From Hormiphora californensis (Eukaryota > Ctenophora > Tentaculata > Cydippida > Pleurobrachiidae): DNA of 64,000 bases. The stretch is from contig CM035354.1 in the NCBI GenBank assembly GCA_020137815.1, positions 2,552,342 through 2,616,341 on the forward strand, given 5' to 3'. The notes beneath the pieces were generated by a model that was not told where the DNA came from, ran no database searches, and worked only from the letters and a program-made list of their open reading frames with translations. Position numbers and translations under genes: made by a program. Within the stretch, counting starts at the first letter, position 1, and each line of letters opens with the position of its first letter. This document shows, in pieces, positions 34,701 through 58,046 of this stretch.

Positions 34701-35517
34701 TACTGCCAATACAGCTCCACAAAGCCCCGTGAATGTCCCTCCAACATAGGGCGGTACTACTGCCCAGAAGGCTCTGAAAGGGTCACCTATTGCCCAGATG
34801 GGATGATGTGCAACACAACATCCGACGCTATACCCTGCCCAGCCGGGTACTATTGTCGCTATGGCAGAGCGACCCAGTGCCCTGTGAGGTATTACTGCAA
34901 GGAAGGGTCAGCGAGACCTACCGTCTGTCCCCGTGGAACCACTACCACTGAGAAGGGGTCCGTGGAGTGTGTTGAGCAGGACTAAACTGGAAGATTTGGA
35001 GGATTTGGAATGAAGATTTGGAATGAATTGAAGAATAGCTTAGATTGCAAACAAAATGTGATTTTGTAGTGAGATTTACAGTTTTACAGATTTAATTGAT
35101 TAAAAATAAAAAGAATGTTTTGAATTTCTCGGCTCCCTGGACAGGACTTTTTTCCCCCAATATAGGAAATTAACCTTATTTGACCCCGATTTAGTGGACA
35201 CCCCGATTTAGTGGACAAGAGCCTTTCCCCCGAGGGTGTCCCTCAATCGGTGTCCGACTGTAACTGGAGATGAGTTGGGTAGTCATAGTAATTGGAGGGA
35301 GTTGGGTAGTCATAGTAATTGGAGGGAGTTGGGTAGTCATGGTAACTAGGGGGAGTTGGGTATTCACTATTCATGAAGTATGAGAGCTAGAGACACCTAC
35401 TTCCTTGTCGATTGGTTGGAGGACTTCGTTCTGCCTGTGTTCCTCCTGATACCGGAGAGACCACTGGAGAATAGCATTCCAATTGGGATGATTCAGCAGG
35501 TTGTTCTCCCCTGACAT
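28792..35517 (-). CDS. HSPBP1: HSPBP1/Fes1-type Hsp70 nucleotide exchange factor (seven exons)
   Basis: Minus-strand exons: 35517-35401, 31434-31266, 30829-30772, 30561-30398, 30090-29984, 29789-29552, 28874-28792; all phases close to 311 aa. HSPBP1/Fes1 proteins bind the Hsp70 ATPase lobe through armadillo-like repeats and release ADP. Visible are the N-terminal helix (NHPNWNAILQWSLRY), the repeat region (REECVEALEELAYSAEDMDE, LYLMGGLHVCSAYI, QTKALLAISCLVRGNANAL, LRCKALFFISSICLED) and the conserved helical end (EEEVKLCRSVLQKGKDAAVE). Intron 1 (35400-31435) contains a complete plus-strand gene and several MITEs. A 1.4-kb minisatellite abuts the start codon; another array flanks exon 2 on both sides. 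The ORF extending past 29552 without splicing is a read-through of the donor. Confidence 0.85.
28985..29240. mobile_element. TA-flanked MITE
   Basis: Inverted ends GGGTAAACTGGGGTAAAA / TTTTACCCCAGTTTACCC, flanked by TA at 28983 and 29241; in the last intron of the HSPBP1-like gene. TA targets fit Tc1/mariner-pogo type elements. Confidence 0.75.
29286..29482. repeat. GGTAAATCGGGGTGCCC tandem repeat
   Basis: Five or more units of GCCCGGTAAATCGGGGT; related to the CGATTTA-rich MITE family at 58405. Confidence 0.7.
30115..30223. mobile_element. hAT-type MITE, copy 2
   Basis: 109 bp, same inverted ends as copy 1; 8-bp duplication TTTAGAAC on both sides. In HSPBP1 intron 4. Confidence 0.85.
30568..30630. 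repeat. GGGAGGGAGA purine tract
   Basis: Low-complexity purine repeat in HSPBP1 intron 3, next to the exon 4 acceptor. Confidence 0.7.
30990..31262. repeat. CCAGTTACCATGACTACCCAACTCC array at the exon 2 donor of HSPBP1
   Basis: About ten units of roughly 27 bp. On the coding (-) strand the array starts at the donor GGTGAGTTGTTATGGCAACTG and the second unit again reads GGTGAGTTGGGTAG. Confidence 0.85.
31438..31630. repeat. GTTGTTATGGTAACTGGGGG array at the exon 2 acceptor of HSPBP1
   Basis: Units of about 27-40 bp with long G-runs. On the minus strand the array forms the C-rich tract directly upstream of the acceptor. Confidence 0.85.
32008..32053 (+). promoter_or_regulatory. TATA-box promoter of the nested Cys-rich gene
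   Basis: CCTATATAATAAG centred near 32016 lies about 38 bases before the ATG at 32054, giving a short leader. Confidence 0.5.
32054..34985 (+). CDS. secreted cysteine-rich repeat protein nested in HSPBP1 intron 1; one frame break
   Basis: Exons 32054-32262, 32764-32907, 34342-34482, 34696-34985. Signal peptide MIFLVLLIALSTG, then repeats of the form Y/F-C-P-x(n)-C-x-x-G-x-Y-C-P-E-G-S with C-P-A-G (CPAGSYCP; GHYCPEGAKH; FYCPTPAERIVCPQG; FYCPTPSEQIVCPAG; YYCRYGRATQCPVRYYCKEG), similar to the Cys-rich repeats of ephrin-receptor-like GCC2/GCC3 modules. Exons 2 and 3 are near-duplicates, each encoding one repeat in phase 1, so the gene grew by exon duplication. In exon 1 the frame must move net +1 between about 32144 and 32170, where AGA codons sit at 32144 and 32156; with that move all downstream phases close. 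Transcribed opposite to its host. Function unknown, probably extracellular. Confidence 0.7.
32318..32459. mobile_element. short MITE in the Cys-rich gene intron 1
   Basis: Inverted ends AAACGGTAT..GAACACCGTGCGCAGACG and CGTCTGCGCACGGTGTTTC..ATACCGTTT around about 75 bases. Confidence 0.75.
32639..32738. mobile_element. hAT-type MITE, copy 3
   Basis: Shortened right end (lacks TTTCGGTC) but 8-bp duplication TGAACCAC is intact. Confidence 0.85.
33027..33135. mobile_element. hAT-type MITE, copy 4
   Basis: 109 bp; flanks share TTTATC. Next to it (33143-33170) a copy of the exon 1 end plus donor (CAGGTAACAGTGCCGCTTGT) of the Cys-rich gene is present. Confidence 0.8.
33366..34098. mobile_element. 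foldback element with internal palindromic TATCTGCAGATA units
   Basis: Inverted ends GAGGGACCTGGTTCCATAAT / ATTATGGAACCAGGTCCCTC flanked by ATTT on both sides (33362-33365, 34099-34102). Inside, at least eight copies of GGTAYATCTGCAGATATACC, each itself a near-perfect palindrome. Confidence 0.85.
35150..35272. mobile_element. truncated CGATTTA-type Tc1/mariner-like MITE
   Basis: Right half of the element seen whole at 58405 and 59332 (GACCCCGATTTAGTGGACA...GTCCGACTG). Confidence 0.75.
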
Positions 35518-36895
35518 GATGCTATTGGGAGATGTGGTTAGGGATGAGGTTATAGGCAGGAGTGGAGGTTAGGGACGAGGCTAGCTGTTGGGAGATGTGG
35601 TTAGGGACGATGCTAGCTATTGAGAGATGTGGTTAGGGACGGGGTTATAGGCAGGAGATGTGGTTAGGGACGAGGCTAGCTATTGGGAGATGTGGTTAGG
35701 GACGATGCTAGCTATTGGGAGATGTGGTTAGGGACGAAGCTAGCTATTGTGATATGTGGTTAGGGACGAAGCTATCTATTGGGAGATGTGGTTAGGGACG
35801 AAGCTAGCTATTGTGATATGTGGTTAGGGACGAAGCTATCTATTGGGAGATGTGGTTAGGGACGAAGCTAGCTATTGGGAGATGTGGTTAGGGACGAAGC
35901 TAGCTATTGGGAGATGTGGTTAGGGACGATGCTAGCTATTGGGAGATGTGGTTAGGGACGATGCTAGCTGTTGGGAGATGTGGTTAGGGACGATGCTAGC
36001 TATTGGGAGATGTGGTTAGGGACGATGCTAGCTATTGGGAGATGTGGTTAGGGACGAAGCTAGCTGTTGGGAGATGTGGTTAGGGATGAGGTTATAGGCA
36101 GGAGATGTGGTTAGGGACGATGCTAGCTATTGGGAGATGTGGTTAGGGACGATGCTAGCTGTTGGGAGATGTGGTTAGGGACGATGCTAGCTATTGGGAG
36201 ATGTGGTTAGGGACGAAGCTAGCTGTTGGGAGATGTGGTTAGGGACGATATTAGCTATTGGGGGATGTGGTTAGGGGCGATTCTAGCTATTGGGAGATGT
36301 GGTTATGGACGATATTAGCTATTGGGAGATGTGGTTAGGGACGAAGCTAGCTATTGGGAGATGTGGTTAGGGACGATATTAGCTATTGGGGGATGTGGTT
36401 AGGGGCGATTCTAGCTATTGGGAGATCTGGTTAGGGACGAAGCTAGCTATTGGGAGATGTGGTTAGGGACGAAGGCACGAAGCTAGCTATTGGGAGATGT
36501 GGTTAGGGACGAGGCTAGCTATTGGGAGATGTGGTTAGGGACGACGTTAGCTATTGTGATATGTGGTTAGGGACGACGTTAGCTATTGTGATATGTGGTT
36601 AGGGACGACGTTAGCTATTGTGATATGTGGTTAGGGACGAGACTAGCTATTGGGAGATGTGGTTAGGGACGAGGCTAGCTATATTGGGAGATGTGGTTAG
36701 GGACGAAGCTAGCTGTTGGGAGATGTGGTTAGGGACGATATTAGCTATTGGGTGATGTGGTTAGGGACGAGACTAGCTATTGGGAGATGTGGTTAGGGAC
36801 GAGGTTAGCTATTGTGATATGTGGTTAGGGACGAAGGCACGAAGCTAGCTATTGGGAGATGTGGTTAGGGACGAGGTTGGCTATTGGAGAGTATT
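35518..36895. repeat. 32-bp minisatellite abutting the HSPBP1 start codon
   Basis: About 42 copies of GCTAGCTATTGGGAGATGTGG...TTAGGGACGA. On the minus strand each unit reads CCTAACCACATCTCCCAATAGC; the copy nearest the gene ends CAATAG four bases before the ATG, i.e. branch-point-like CTAAC plus acceptor-like AG. Confidence 0.9.
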
Positions 36896-37125
36896 GTGAG
36901 GGATGAGGTTAGGGGGATAGCCACCATTGTCGAACAAGGCGAGGAGGCCGTTCTTTTGTGACAAACATGGGATGGTTTGTTGAGTTTGGTGACAACTTCA
37001 AAAAATCCGACTTTACCCTGATACAAACAATGGGCAAGTGTAACAGAATAAAAAGAAGGATATCGGATTTTCTCAAATAGCATATTGGATCAGTAAAACT
37101 TGTTAAAAATAAAGGCTGTGATAAT

Positions 37126-38355
37126 TTAAAAAGCAAGCTTCTTTAGCAACAAATACACGTTCTGGCCCGTCTCCATTCCATGTAAATTGTTAGCCGCGCC
37201 CTTTAACCTCATCAGAAGTCCCCCGTACGAAATATACGCAGATAAAATAGCGTTAGAGTCCCCAAAATCATCTCCTTCAATCCTGTACACACGTCCAAAC
37301 ATGACATACTCAAATGTGTCAGCTCGAGTACCCTCCAGGTTGGAGGTATAACTTCCATCGTCGGGGGCCCCATCCTCGTGGAGAGTGGTGGCGAGCATCA
37401 GACGGAACTTGTCTCTCAGTATCACTGGATACACCTGACAGGGGGAGGGGGGGTTGTCATGGTAACTGGGGGGGGGGTTGTCATGGTAACTGTGGGGGGG
37501 GGGTTTGTCATGGAAACTGTCTCTCAGTATCACTGGGTACACCTGACAGGGGGGGGGGGGTTGTCATGGTAAGTGGGGGGGGGGGGTTGTCATGGTAACT
37601 GGGGGGGGGGGGGTTGTCATGGTAATTGAGGGGAGTTGGGTAGTCATGTTAACTGTCTCTCAGTATCACTGGGTACACCTGATAGGGGAGGGGGGTTGTC
37701 ATGGTAACGGGGGGGAGGGGTTGTCATGGTAACTGGGGGGGGGGTTGTCATGGTAACTGTCTCTCAGTATCACTGGGTACACTTGACAGGGGGGGGGGGT
37801 TGCCATGGTAACTGGGGGGGGGGGGGGGGGGTTGTCATGGTAACTGGGGGGGGGGGGTTGTCATGGTAACTGTCTCTCAGTATCACTGGGTACACTTGAC
37901 AGGGGGGGTAAGGGGGGGGGGGCTAAGGGGTGGGGGACAACAAAGCAGGGGAAAGGGTGCGTGTTCGGTACCTCACGTCATTCAGGGGCCGGGCAGGGTG
38001 GTTTTGGGTTGGATCAATACTCTCATGGGGGGGGGGGGTGACACGTAACACTTTGTAACATGTAACGCGCACAAAAAGTTTTCTGCACATGTTACTATTG
38101 TGCACATGTTACAAAGTGTTACAAAGTGTGACTAAATACCACGTCCTAACTCCTACCCAACCTACCAGCAGGTTCTACATACAAGTTCTACTCCACAAAC
38201 ACACAGACAACATATACCTGGGTGTTCACATCGAGAATTAGATCCATCTTGAAGGACTCACTCTCACAAAATAACCGGGACACTCTGTCAAAATGCTTGC
38301 CATTAGGGTCCACATCTTTCACATCGAAAATATCTTCAAACAGAACTCCCGCCAT
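37126..38355 (-). CDS. POLR2H: RNA polymerases I, II and III subunit RPABC3 (POLR2H/RPB8)
   Basis: Two minus-strand exons, 38355-38218 and 37434-37126, give 148 aa (human 150). The N-terminus [20 protein letters not shown] and the C-terminal [33 protein letters not shown] and [10 protein letters not shown] are near-identical to human RPB8, the OB-fold subunit shared by all three nuclear polymerases. The intron carries a minisatellite in which the exon 2 acceptor and the first 25 exon bases are repeated; the true exon start (GTGTATCC, 37434) differs by one base from the repeat copies (GTGTACCC). The copy at about 37542 is in frame with the real exon and would add 36 residues rich in Pro and His. 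Confidence 0.95.
37409..37915 (-). repeat. splice-acceptor minisatellite in POLR2H intron 1
   Basis: Five copies of the minus-strand unit CTGTCAG + GTGTACCCAGTGATACTGAG (AGACA), at about 37409-37441 (the real exon start), 37518-37550, 37652-37684, 37757-37789 and 37871-37903, separated by G/C homopolymers and GTTGTCATGGTAACTG units. Copy 3 has lost the CAG (CTATCAG). Confidence 0.9.
38040..38120. repeat. ACATGTAAC / CACTTTGTAAC short inverted repeats
   Basis: ACACTTTGTAACATGTAAC and GTTACAAAGTGTTACAAAGTG around a GCACATGTTAC repeat; in POLR2H intron 1. Confidence 0.6.
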
Positions 38356-38870
38356 TTCACTACACCCTATTATACCATTGAGGAAATGTGTTAGAGATAA
38401 TAGGGGAATTGTGTTTGAAAATTAAATAATTTCCCGGCTTCGTTTCCATGTGCTCGTCATTTGAAAACTGAAAAAGTTTGATGTAATTTATCTGAATTCT
38501 GTTAATTCTATTCTCAATTCGCTTACATTTTACAGCCTATTAATTGAAGACCACTGACATCGATTAAATATATGCACCGGGTTCGATAATCCCCCATTTA
38601 ATGGGGGGCCGGGGTTCAATCGGGGGCCCGCGGCGTTCAATCATCAGCCTCTTTACGAACAGGTGTGCTGGAGTTATAATAGCATTGGTAAATAGTACAC
38701 AGAAATCCAGGTAGTTAAGTACTGGAATTTCTAGAGTTATTGTAAACCGTAGCACGCTCTTTGTTGTTGGTCTGGAGCGGCGCTCTTTATTTGGAAATTA
38801 GGAGCATTGAAACAAGTGTGCTGACCATGCTTCATCAACTTTGCACCTCTCGTCTTTCAGTCCCCGCTCC
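38356..38870. other. intergenic, no gene seen
   Basis: 5' flank of POLR2H on the minus strand; no coding pattern. Confidence 0.4.
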
Positions 38871-38873
38871 TCT

Positions 38874-38922
38874 CTCACTCTCACTCTCTCACTCTCACTC
38901 TCTCACTCTCTCACTCTCACTC

Positions 38923-38991
<69 letters not shown>

Positions 38992-39000
38992 CTTGTCTCG
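38874..39000. repeat. (TC)n microsatellite
   Basis: Mostly CTCT with CACTCTCACT at the 5' side. Confidence 0.95.
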
Positions 39001-39239
39001 TTTTGATACTTGTTGTAGTTTTTGTTACAAATTCAAGTACGTACCTGTGAACAAACCCCAACAGCCAAATTGGGGGTCAATCGATGTTGGTGTGGGGGGG
39101 GGGGGGTGGGGTTCATTGTTAGTGGGGCTCATTATGTTAGTTAGTATTGTATCATCACGCTTCCCTCCCACTACCACCTGTTCCAGACCCCCCTACCCGA
39201 GACAAACACCGGCTCACAATCACAGCTTTCTCTATCTCT

Positions 39240-39240
39240 T

Positions 39241-39294
<54 letters not shown>

Positions 39295-39350
39295 ATTTTA
39301 TCCCTTGTCTCTCTCTTTCTCACTGTCTCTCTCTTTTTTTCTCTCCCTAT
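39240..39350. repeat. (CT)n microsatellite
   Basis: About 55 bp of pure CT followed by degenerate CT-rich sequence. Confidence 0.9.
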
Positions 39351-39985
39351 CTCTATAGAGAGGTGTATCATATGTGTGAAACGAGCTATCGCCTCCCTCT
39401 CTATCGTTTTTTGTATCACTAGCAGTCGATTCTTTTCTTATTCAGCCGATTCTAGTAGCTCGTTCTAGTAGCCACCTGGCCCAGCGATGGAGTGAGGTCT
39501 CGTACTGATGATATGTTGCGGGCAGGTTCTAATAGCAAACATAATGAGCTTTTGTCGTGTCATGCATCACATCTTTTGAATATGTTCCATGCCGACTCAT
39601 TGCATATTATATGGTACATATATTTGGGGGGCCCGGGGACGAAATCGTTGAGCCAGTAGATTTTTTGATTCAAAGAGATGGGGCACTGTTTCATGTTGCC
39701 ATTTAAAAATGCTGCCCATCCCTTACACCTGTTACAATATTAGTTCAATCTGTTGTTGAAGCGATTATTTTCCACACCTTTAGACCAGCACACTCTCTCT
39801 CTCACTCTCTCTCTCACACTCTCTTGTGCAGGCTAATGACTTGTTAACAAAAACCACATGCGGCGATAGTCTCGCTTTTCAATTGTAGATCTTTCTGCTC
39901 CGCATCTATTTCTGGATGTAAAAACGATATTTCTGGATGTAAAAACGATATTTCTGGATGTAAAAACGTTATTTATCAGTAGCGA

Positions 39986-42900
39986 ATGTCGTCGACTCTT
40001 CTACTAATTTTATTGGTCTCACATGCGTTATCTATTAGCATTCCACCAGGTAGGATTTCTTTGTTTTGTTCAAACCTTTTTAATTTATAGGGAGGGTCGA
40101 ACAAGGCAAGGATTTCTGAAGACTATCATTTAGAGACCGATATATTATATCATAGCGCTCCCACTAACTCACAACAACTCCCCCTTCCAGGATTTACCGT
40201 CACAGAGGAGAGTGGCTACCTGAAGCTCTCCAACGGCACCCACCTTGCCTGTTGGACCTCCCCCAATACCACATTACACAGTTTCAACGGACAGAGACTG
40301 CTTCAGACAGGAATACTCAGACATTTGCCCCGGAGACATCCTCTTTTACCAGGCATGTGGGGCTATAGATGAGAGCAAGTGCGGAGGAGCGAGCCATGGA
40401 ATGTACACGTTTGGGGGAGAGGTTGGACTCTGTGGTCATCACGTCTGTCAATACTGGTCTAGTAGTAAGGAGGCATACTATAACATTAGTGGCAACACTG
40501 TACAGTGGTATTTTGATTGTAATAACCGGACTAATTGTGTGAATAAAGACAACCCGGGTGTTGATGAGAGATCCTGTTCCTACGGACCTCACAAGTGTGA
40601 ACGAAGCGGTAAACTCATACCCCAGGACCAGATTTGCGATGCCAAGGTGGACTGTTTAGCGGACTACGCAGATGACGAGTTGCATTGTAACCATAGTTAC
40701 GGTATAGACTGCACTGATAGGTGGAACAGATCCCGATGGTTGCCACCCCGGTATATCTGTGATAACTCTCCCAACAACTCCTTCTTCTACTGTGCGGATG
40801 GTTCTGACGAGGTGGGATGTGAGAACGTGGTGGGGTGGTGCCTTGCCAAGGACCATGCTTTCCAGGACACAGTACACGTGAGGAACCTGACTGCAAGGCA
40901 GATGTGCGCACCGACACTAAACCCCTCTTATCTCGCCATGTGTAGATGGCAGGGACAAGGTTAATTGTACGGGGCAGGGGGCGTTGGAGTGTAATGTGGA
41001 CGGGTACCCCTCTACACTCACCTCACTCGCCCTCTGCACTGGATATCCAATTTGTGACGCTGAGGGAGAAGGAGGGAGATTAACATTAGGGGGCGAGGGG
41101 GAAAGATCAGCAGGGAGAGGAGGACGATCAGCAGGGGGAGGACGATCAGCAGGGGGAGGTGGTGAATTAGAGGGAGTATCATCTGAGAAGGATGAGGTAT
41201 ACATGGACGAGTTGTGCAGTGTAGTAGAGCACCAGTGCTACCTACACAAGCATTACATTGTGATGGGGAGATTGACTGTCGAAATGGATCTGATGAGTCC
41301 CGGTGTGAGGGGGAGCTGATACACAACGTCACCTGTGTAAGGAGGACCAGTAAGACACGTGATGTCACTGACCAGGTTGCCATGGGCGGTGACGTCACTA
41401 AGCCGGTTGCCATGGCAATACCACGGAGCTGGTTGTGTGACGGGGTGAGGGACTGTGTAGACGGAGAGGACGAGGATAAGGATTTGTGGAGGGTTTGCGG
41501 AGAACGTTGTGTCCCCTGGGAGGAGAAATGCGAGGAAATGTTTAAATGTGGAGACGGCATCTCCATCAGGGAAGTCAGAACTCTGTGATGGGGTGTTGCA
41601 GTGTGAGAGGGAGCGTGATGTTTGTAGTGAGGCACTGGGAGGGATCAGCTCACGAAGTGATGCCCTGGCTAAACGTATCAACCGGATACCACACCATGCC
41701 CACTGCCTCCCCGGTATCACCCAGAGTCTAACTGAGCTAACAGGGATCACCTGTGTTACACGAGGTATGGGGGACATTGTCCCTGACAGTTACGGTGTAC
41801 CAACAGAGGCCGTTAGAGTCCCGTCAAGACTCCCACCCGGTATTAACTGTCTGGATCTCCTGGGTGAGATATACCTCGTCATGGTATGCGCTGGTATCTG
41901 CCCCGGACCTTGTCCGATCATACCCCCAACCTACGACTCCTGTCTCTCCTCTCCCTCCCGGATATTCACCCTGACCAAGGGAGCACCCCCGGGTCTCGCC
42001 ATGGTACGGCGGGACAGGACCTCACATACAGGGTACTCCCATATCCCCTGGTTCCCCTGTAAGAATGGGGAGTGTGTGCCCTACTCCAAGGTTAGTAGGA
42101 GCGCTTAGAGCATGCACGTGCAAAAGTCGCGCGCCACACGACACTTAGGCTACTGTCACTCCTTTGCTTTACTAGGTGTGTAACCTGGCTGATGACTGTG
42201 GGGATGGTAGTGACGAGGAAATGTGCAAAAACAGCTTCAGGTGAGAGTATTTAGTGTTTAGCACGGCAACATAGAGCTGTCAGCAGCTGCCAATGCTCTG
42301 AAAGTTACAAATCTTCCAAGCAGGACAGAAAGCTCCTGCCACTTCAATGAGGGTAGACTGAACAAGTACCACGTATTAGAGCTAATACTCCAATTGCAGG
42401 TGTAATAACGGACAGGTGATCGCCGCCTCACGGCACTGTGATAACATCATGCACTGTACGGACGGCAGTGATGAGTGCGGTAGCTGTGGTAACGGACTCC
42501 GCATCATCACGGTGCCATGGTTACGTGGATGCGCATGGGTTATCGGTGTTATTGCAACTGTCGTTAACGGTATTATAATCGTGTTCAACATGTGGGTAGC
42601 TCGCACTGCCAAGTCAGAGGTTGCCTTTATCAACACCATACTGCTAACGCTGGTTGCCATAGGAGACATGACTCTGGGTTGCTATCTCCTCGTAATTTCA
42701 ATAATCGACCACAGCTATGGTTCAGAGTTTTGTGAACAGCGATACACCTGGTTGATGAGCAGATCTTGTGTCGTTCTGGGTGTTCTGAACACCACCGGAG
42801 GGCAGCTATCGCTCTTTTCAATGACAGGACTCAGTTTGTTCAGGATGATGGTGGTGAGAAAACCCCAGCCATCGAGCGGTATCAGAACCCGTCACTACGT

Positions 42901-43834
42901 TCTATCTGCACTGGTTACCATGGTAATAGTGACTCTAACCCTCATGATCGCAGTGACACCTCTCCTTCCCATGGCAGAGGATTTCTTCCTGAACGGCCTG
43001 TACTATGGGAGCCCTAACCCATTATTTAACGGTGTTCCAAGTAAACAGGAGCACCAGCGAATTATCCAGGGTTACTATGGGAGACTGGTTAATAGGGGTA
43101 ACCATGGTAACCAAGGTAAAGACACTCTCTCCTGGGATGAGATTAGATCTCTTGTTAGGGAGATGTTCACACAGCATATGGGTGGGGTCGAGGGACGCAG
43201 CTGGAGCTTCTACGGTACTGACCCGACATGTTTGTTCAAGTTCTTTGTCAGTCCTACCGACCCTCAACTGTACTACTCATGGAGTGTCCTGGTGATTAAC
43301 CTGTGTTGTTTCGTTACAATAGTGATTAGCTATCTCTACGTGAACTGGCGGACCCGCCGGACATCATCCCAAGTTGCATCCACAAAGAGTTCGGACAAAC
43401 TCCGGGCCATACAACGCCGTATAGCCCTGATCATTGCCACTAATGTAGCTACAGCCCTGCCATTTGTTGTTATAGCCCTACTCCATTCATCTGGGATTAT
43501 TGATGCCACACCCCTTTACTCTCTCTTCTCCCTGCTCATTCTACCCTTGAACAGTGCACTGAACCCACTGCTGTACCAAAGCAAACCGTTACAGACCCTC
43601 AGAAAGGTAGCTGCAGGTTCTGTGTTACCCAGTTGGGTACATGCCATCTCCTTGGCAACCGGAGAGAGAAGATTCTCCCTGGCTGATACCCGGGTTTTGT
43701 TAACTGAGTTTCTATCCGTTAGAAGGGGCACTATCAACCCATCACCCGAGGCGAGTATTGTAAGACAGGCCCCTGTAGAACCCATTGTGGAGGAGATAGA
43801 GGAAAATGGGACTGTTACGGAGACAAAGACATGA
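39986..43834 (+). CDS. rhodopsin-type GPCR with large LDLR class A ectodomain; frame breaks in the ectodomain
   Basis: Exons 39986-40049 (signal peptide MSSTLLLILLVSHALSIS), 40191-42090, 42176-42240, 42400-43834. The ectodomain has LDLRa-like modules (CDAKVDC..DDELHC, CADGSDEVGC, CDGEIDCRNGSDESRC, CDGVRDCVDGEDED, CDGVLQCERERDVC, CNLADDCGDGSDEEMC, CDNIMHCTDGSDEC). The last exon encodes seven TM helices; TM1 starts GCAWVIGVIATVVNG, TM7 ends PLNSALNPLLYQ with the NPxxY-type motif. The DRY site at the end of TM3 reads LSLFRMMVV, so the acidic residue and Tyr are absent. LDLRa plus class A 7TM recalls relaxin-receptor/GRL101-type receptors but no leucine-rich repeats are seen. Exon 2 needs about four frame moves: between 40224 and 40370 (AGA 40295), 40918-40964 (AGA 40944), about 41248 (net -1) and before 41586 (AGA 41577). 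The 7TM part is uninterrupted. Confidence 0.75.
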
Positions 43835-44081
43835 TAGTGTGATATATATTTAGTTATTGATCGGATATACATGATATAGTGTGATATTTGGTGATATTTG
43901 GTTATATTGATTAGAGAGTTGATTTGGTTATTGATTGGAGAGTTTAAATACCTTTAAATTGGTTTCTTAAGTTTTCCTTTGACACTTGTCACGATCAATG
44001 ATTCGCCTCTCGTCGTCATTCACATTATAAGCTATGTAAGGAAGAAGGTTAAATTTGGGAAATGCACACTATGCTTGGGGA
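43835..44081. other. intergenic, no gene seen
   Basis: 3' flank of the GPCR; GATATTTGGTTATATTGATT-type short repeats. Confidence 0.4.
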
Positions 44082-44190
44082 CAGGAACCGACCGAAACAA
44101 GTAAACAACTAATCATAACTCGTTATTTAGGTCACGTGACTGGTTATCAGCCAATCAGGGACCAGTATTTCCTGATTCGGTCGATTCCTG
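44082..44190. mobile_element. hAT-type MITE, copy 5
   Basis: 109 bp; flanks CTTGGGGA / CTTGGGGG (8 bp, one mismatch). Confidence 0.85.
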
Positions 44191-44418
44191 CTTGGGGGAC
44201 CGGTGGGGGTATTGTAAATTCAGTCGTACCTCAATTTACCAGACCTCGTTGAAATAGAACCTTAAATCTCGATTTAGCGGACAGATAAATTTCTCCCGTG
44301 GAATCCGGTAAATCGAGGTTTGACTGGTAATAAATAAACAAAAACAATTTAAAAGTTAAAACCGTCAAATGTAATAATAAGTTAGCTGATAAATTAAAAC
44401 CCACTTTCTCAATACCCT

Positions 44419-57645
<13,227 letters not shown>

Positions 57646-57928
57646 CGCTAATAAAGTGACGAGGGGTTAAGTTGGTTTGTATTTAATAAAGGGTGCAGTT
57701 GGGGAACGAGTTAAACAAATTGGTAAAAATAAAACTATGAGACAAAGATACAAACTAAAAAGGCTGACAGAACAATAAGAGCTATAAAAATACTTTTAAA
57801 GACGTGTTACAAACATATCCCCAATTCAATGTGAATATTTGATTCACACGAGAGAGAGCTCAATCCACTGATGAGATCCATTTGGATCGAAACAATTGTC
57901 TGGTAAAACCATTTGTTTTCATTTGTAA

Positions 57929-58037
57929 CAGGAACCGACCGAAACAAGTAAACAACCAATCAGAACTCGTTATTTAGGTCACGTGACTGGTTATCAGCCA
58001 ATCAGGGACCAGTATTTCCTGATTCGGTCGGTTCATG
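57929..58037. mobile_element. hAT-type MITE, copy 8
   Basis: 109 bp; 8-bp duplication ATTTGTAA; lies between the WDR75 5' end and the MOCS1 3' end. Confidence 0.85.
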
Positions 58038-58046
58038 ATTTGTAAC

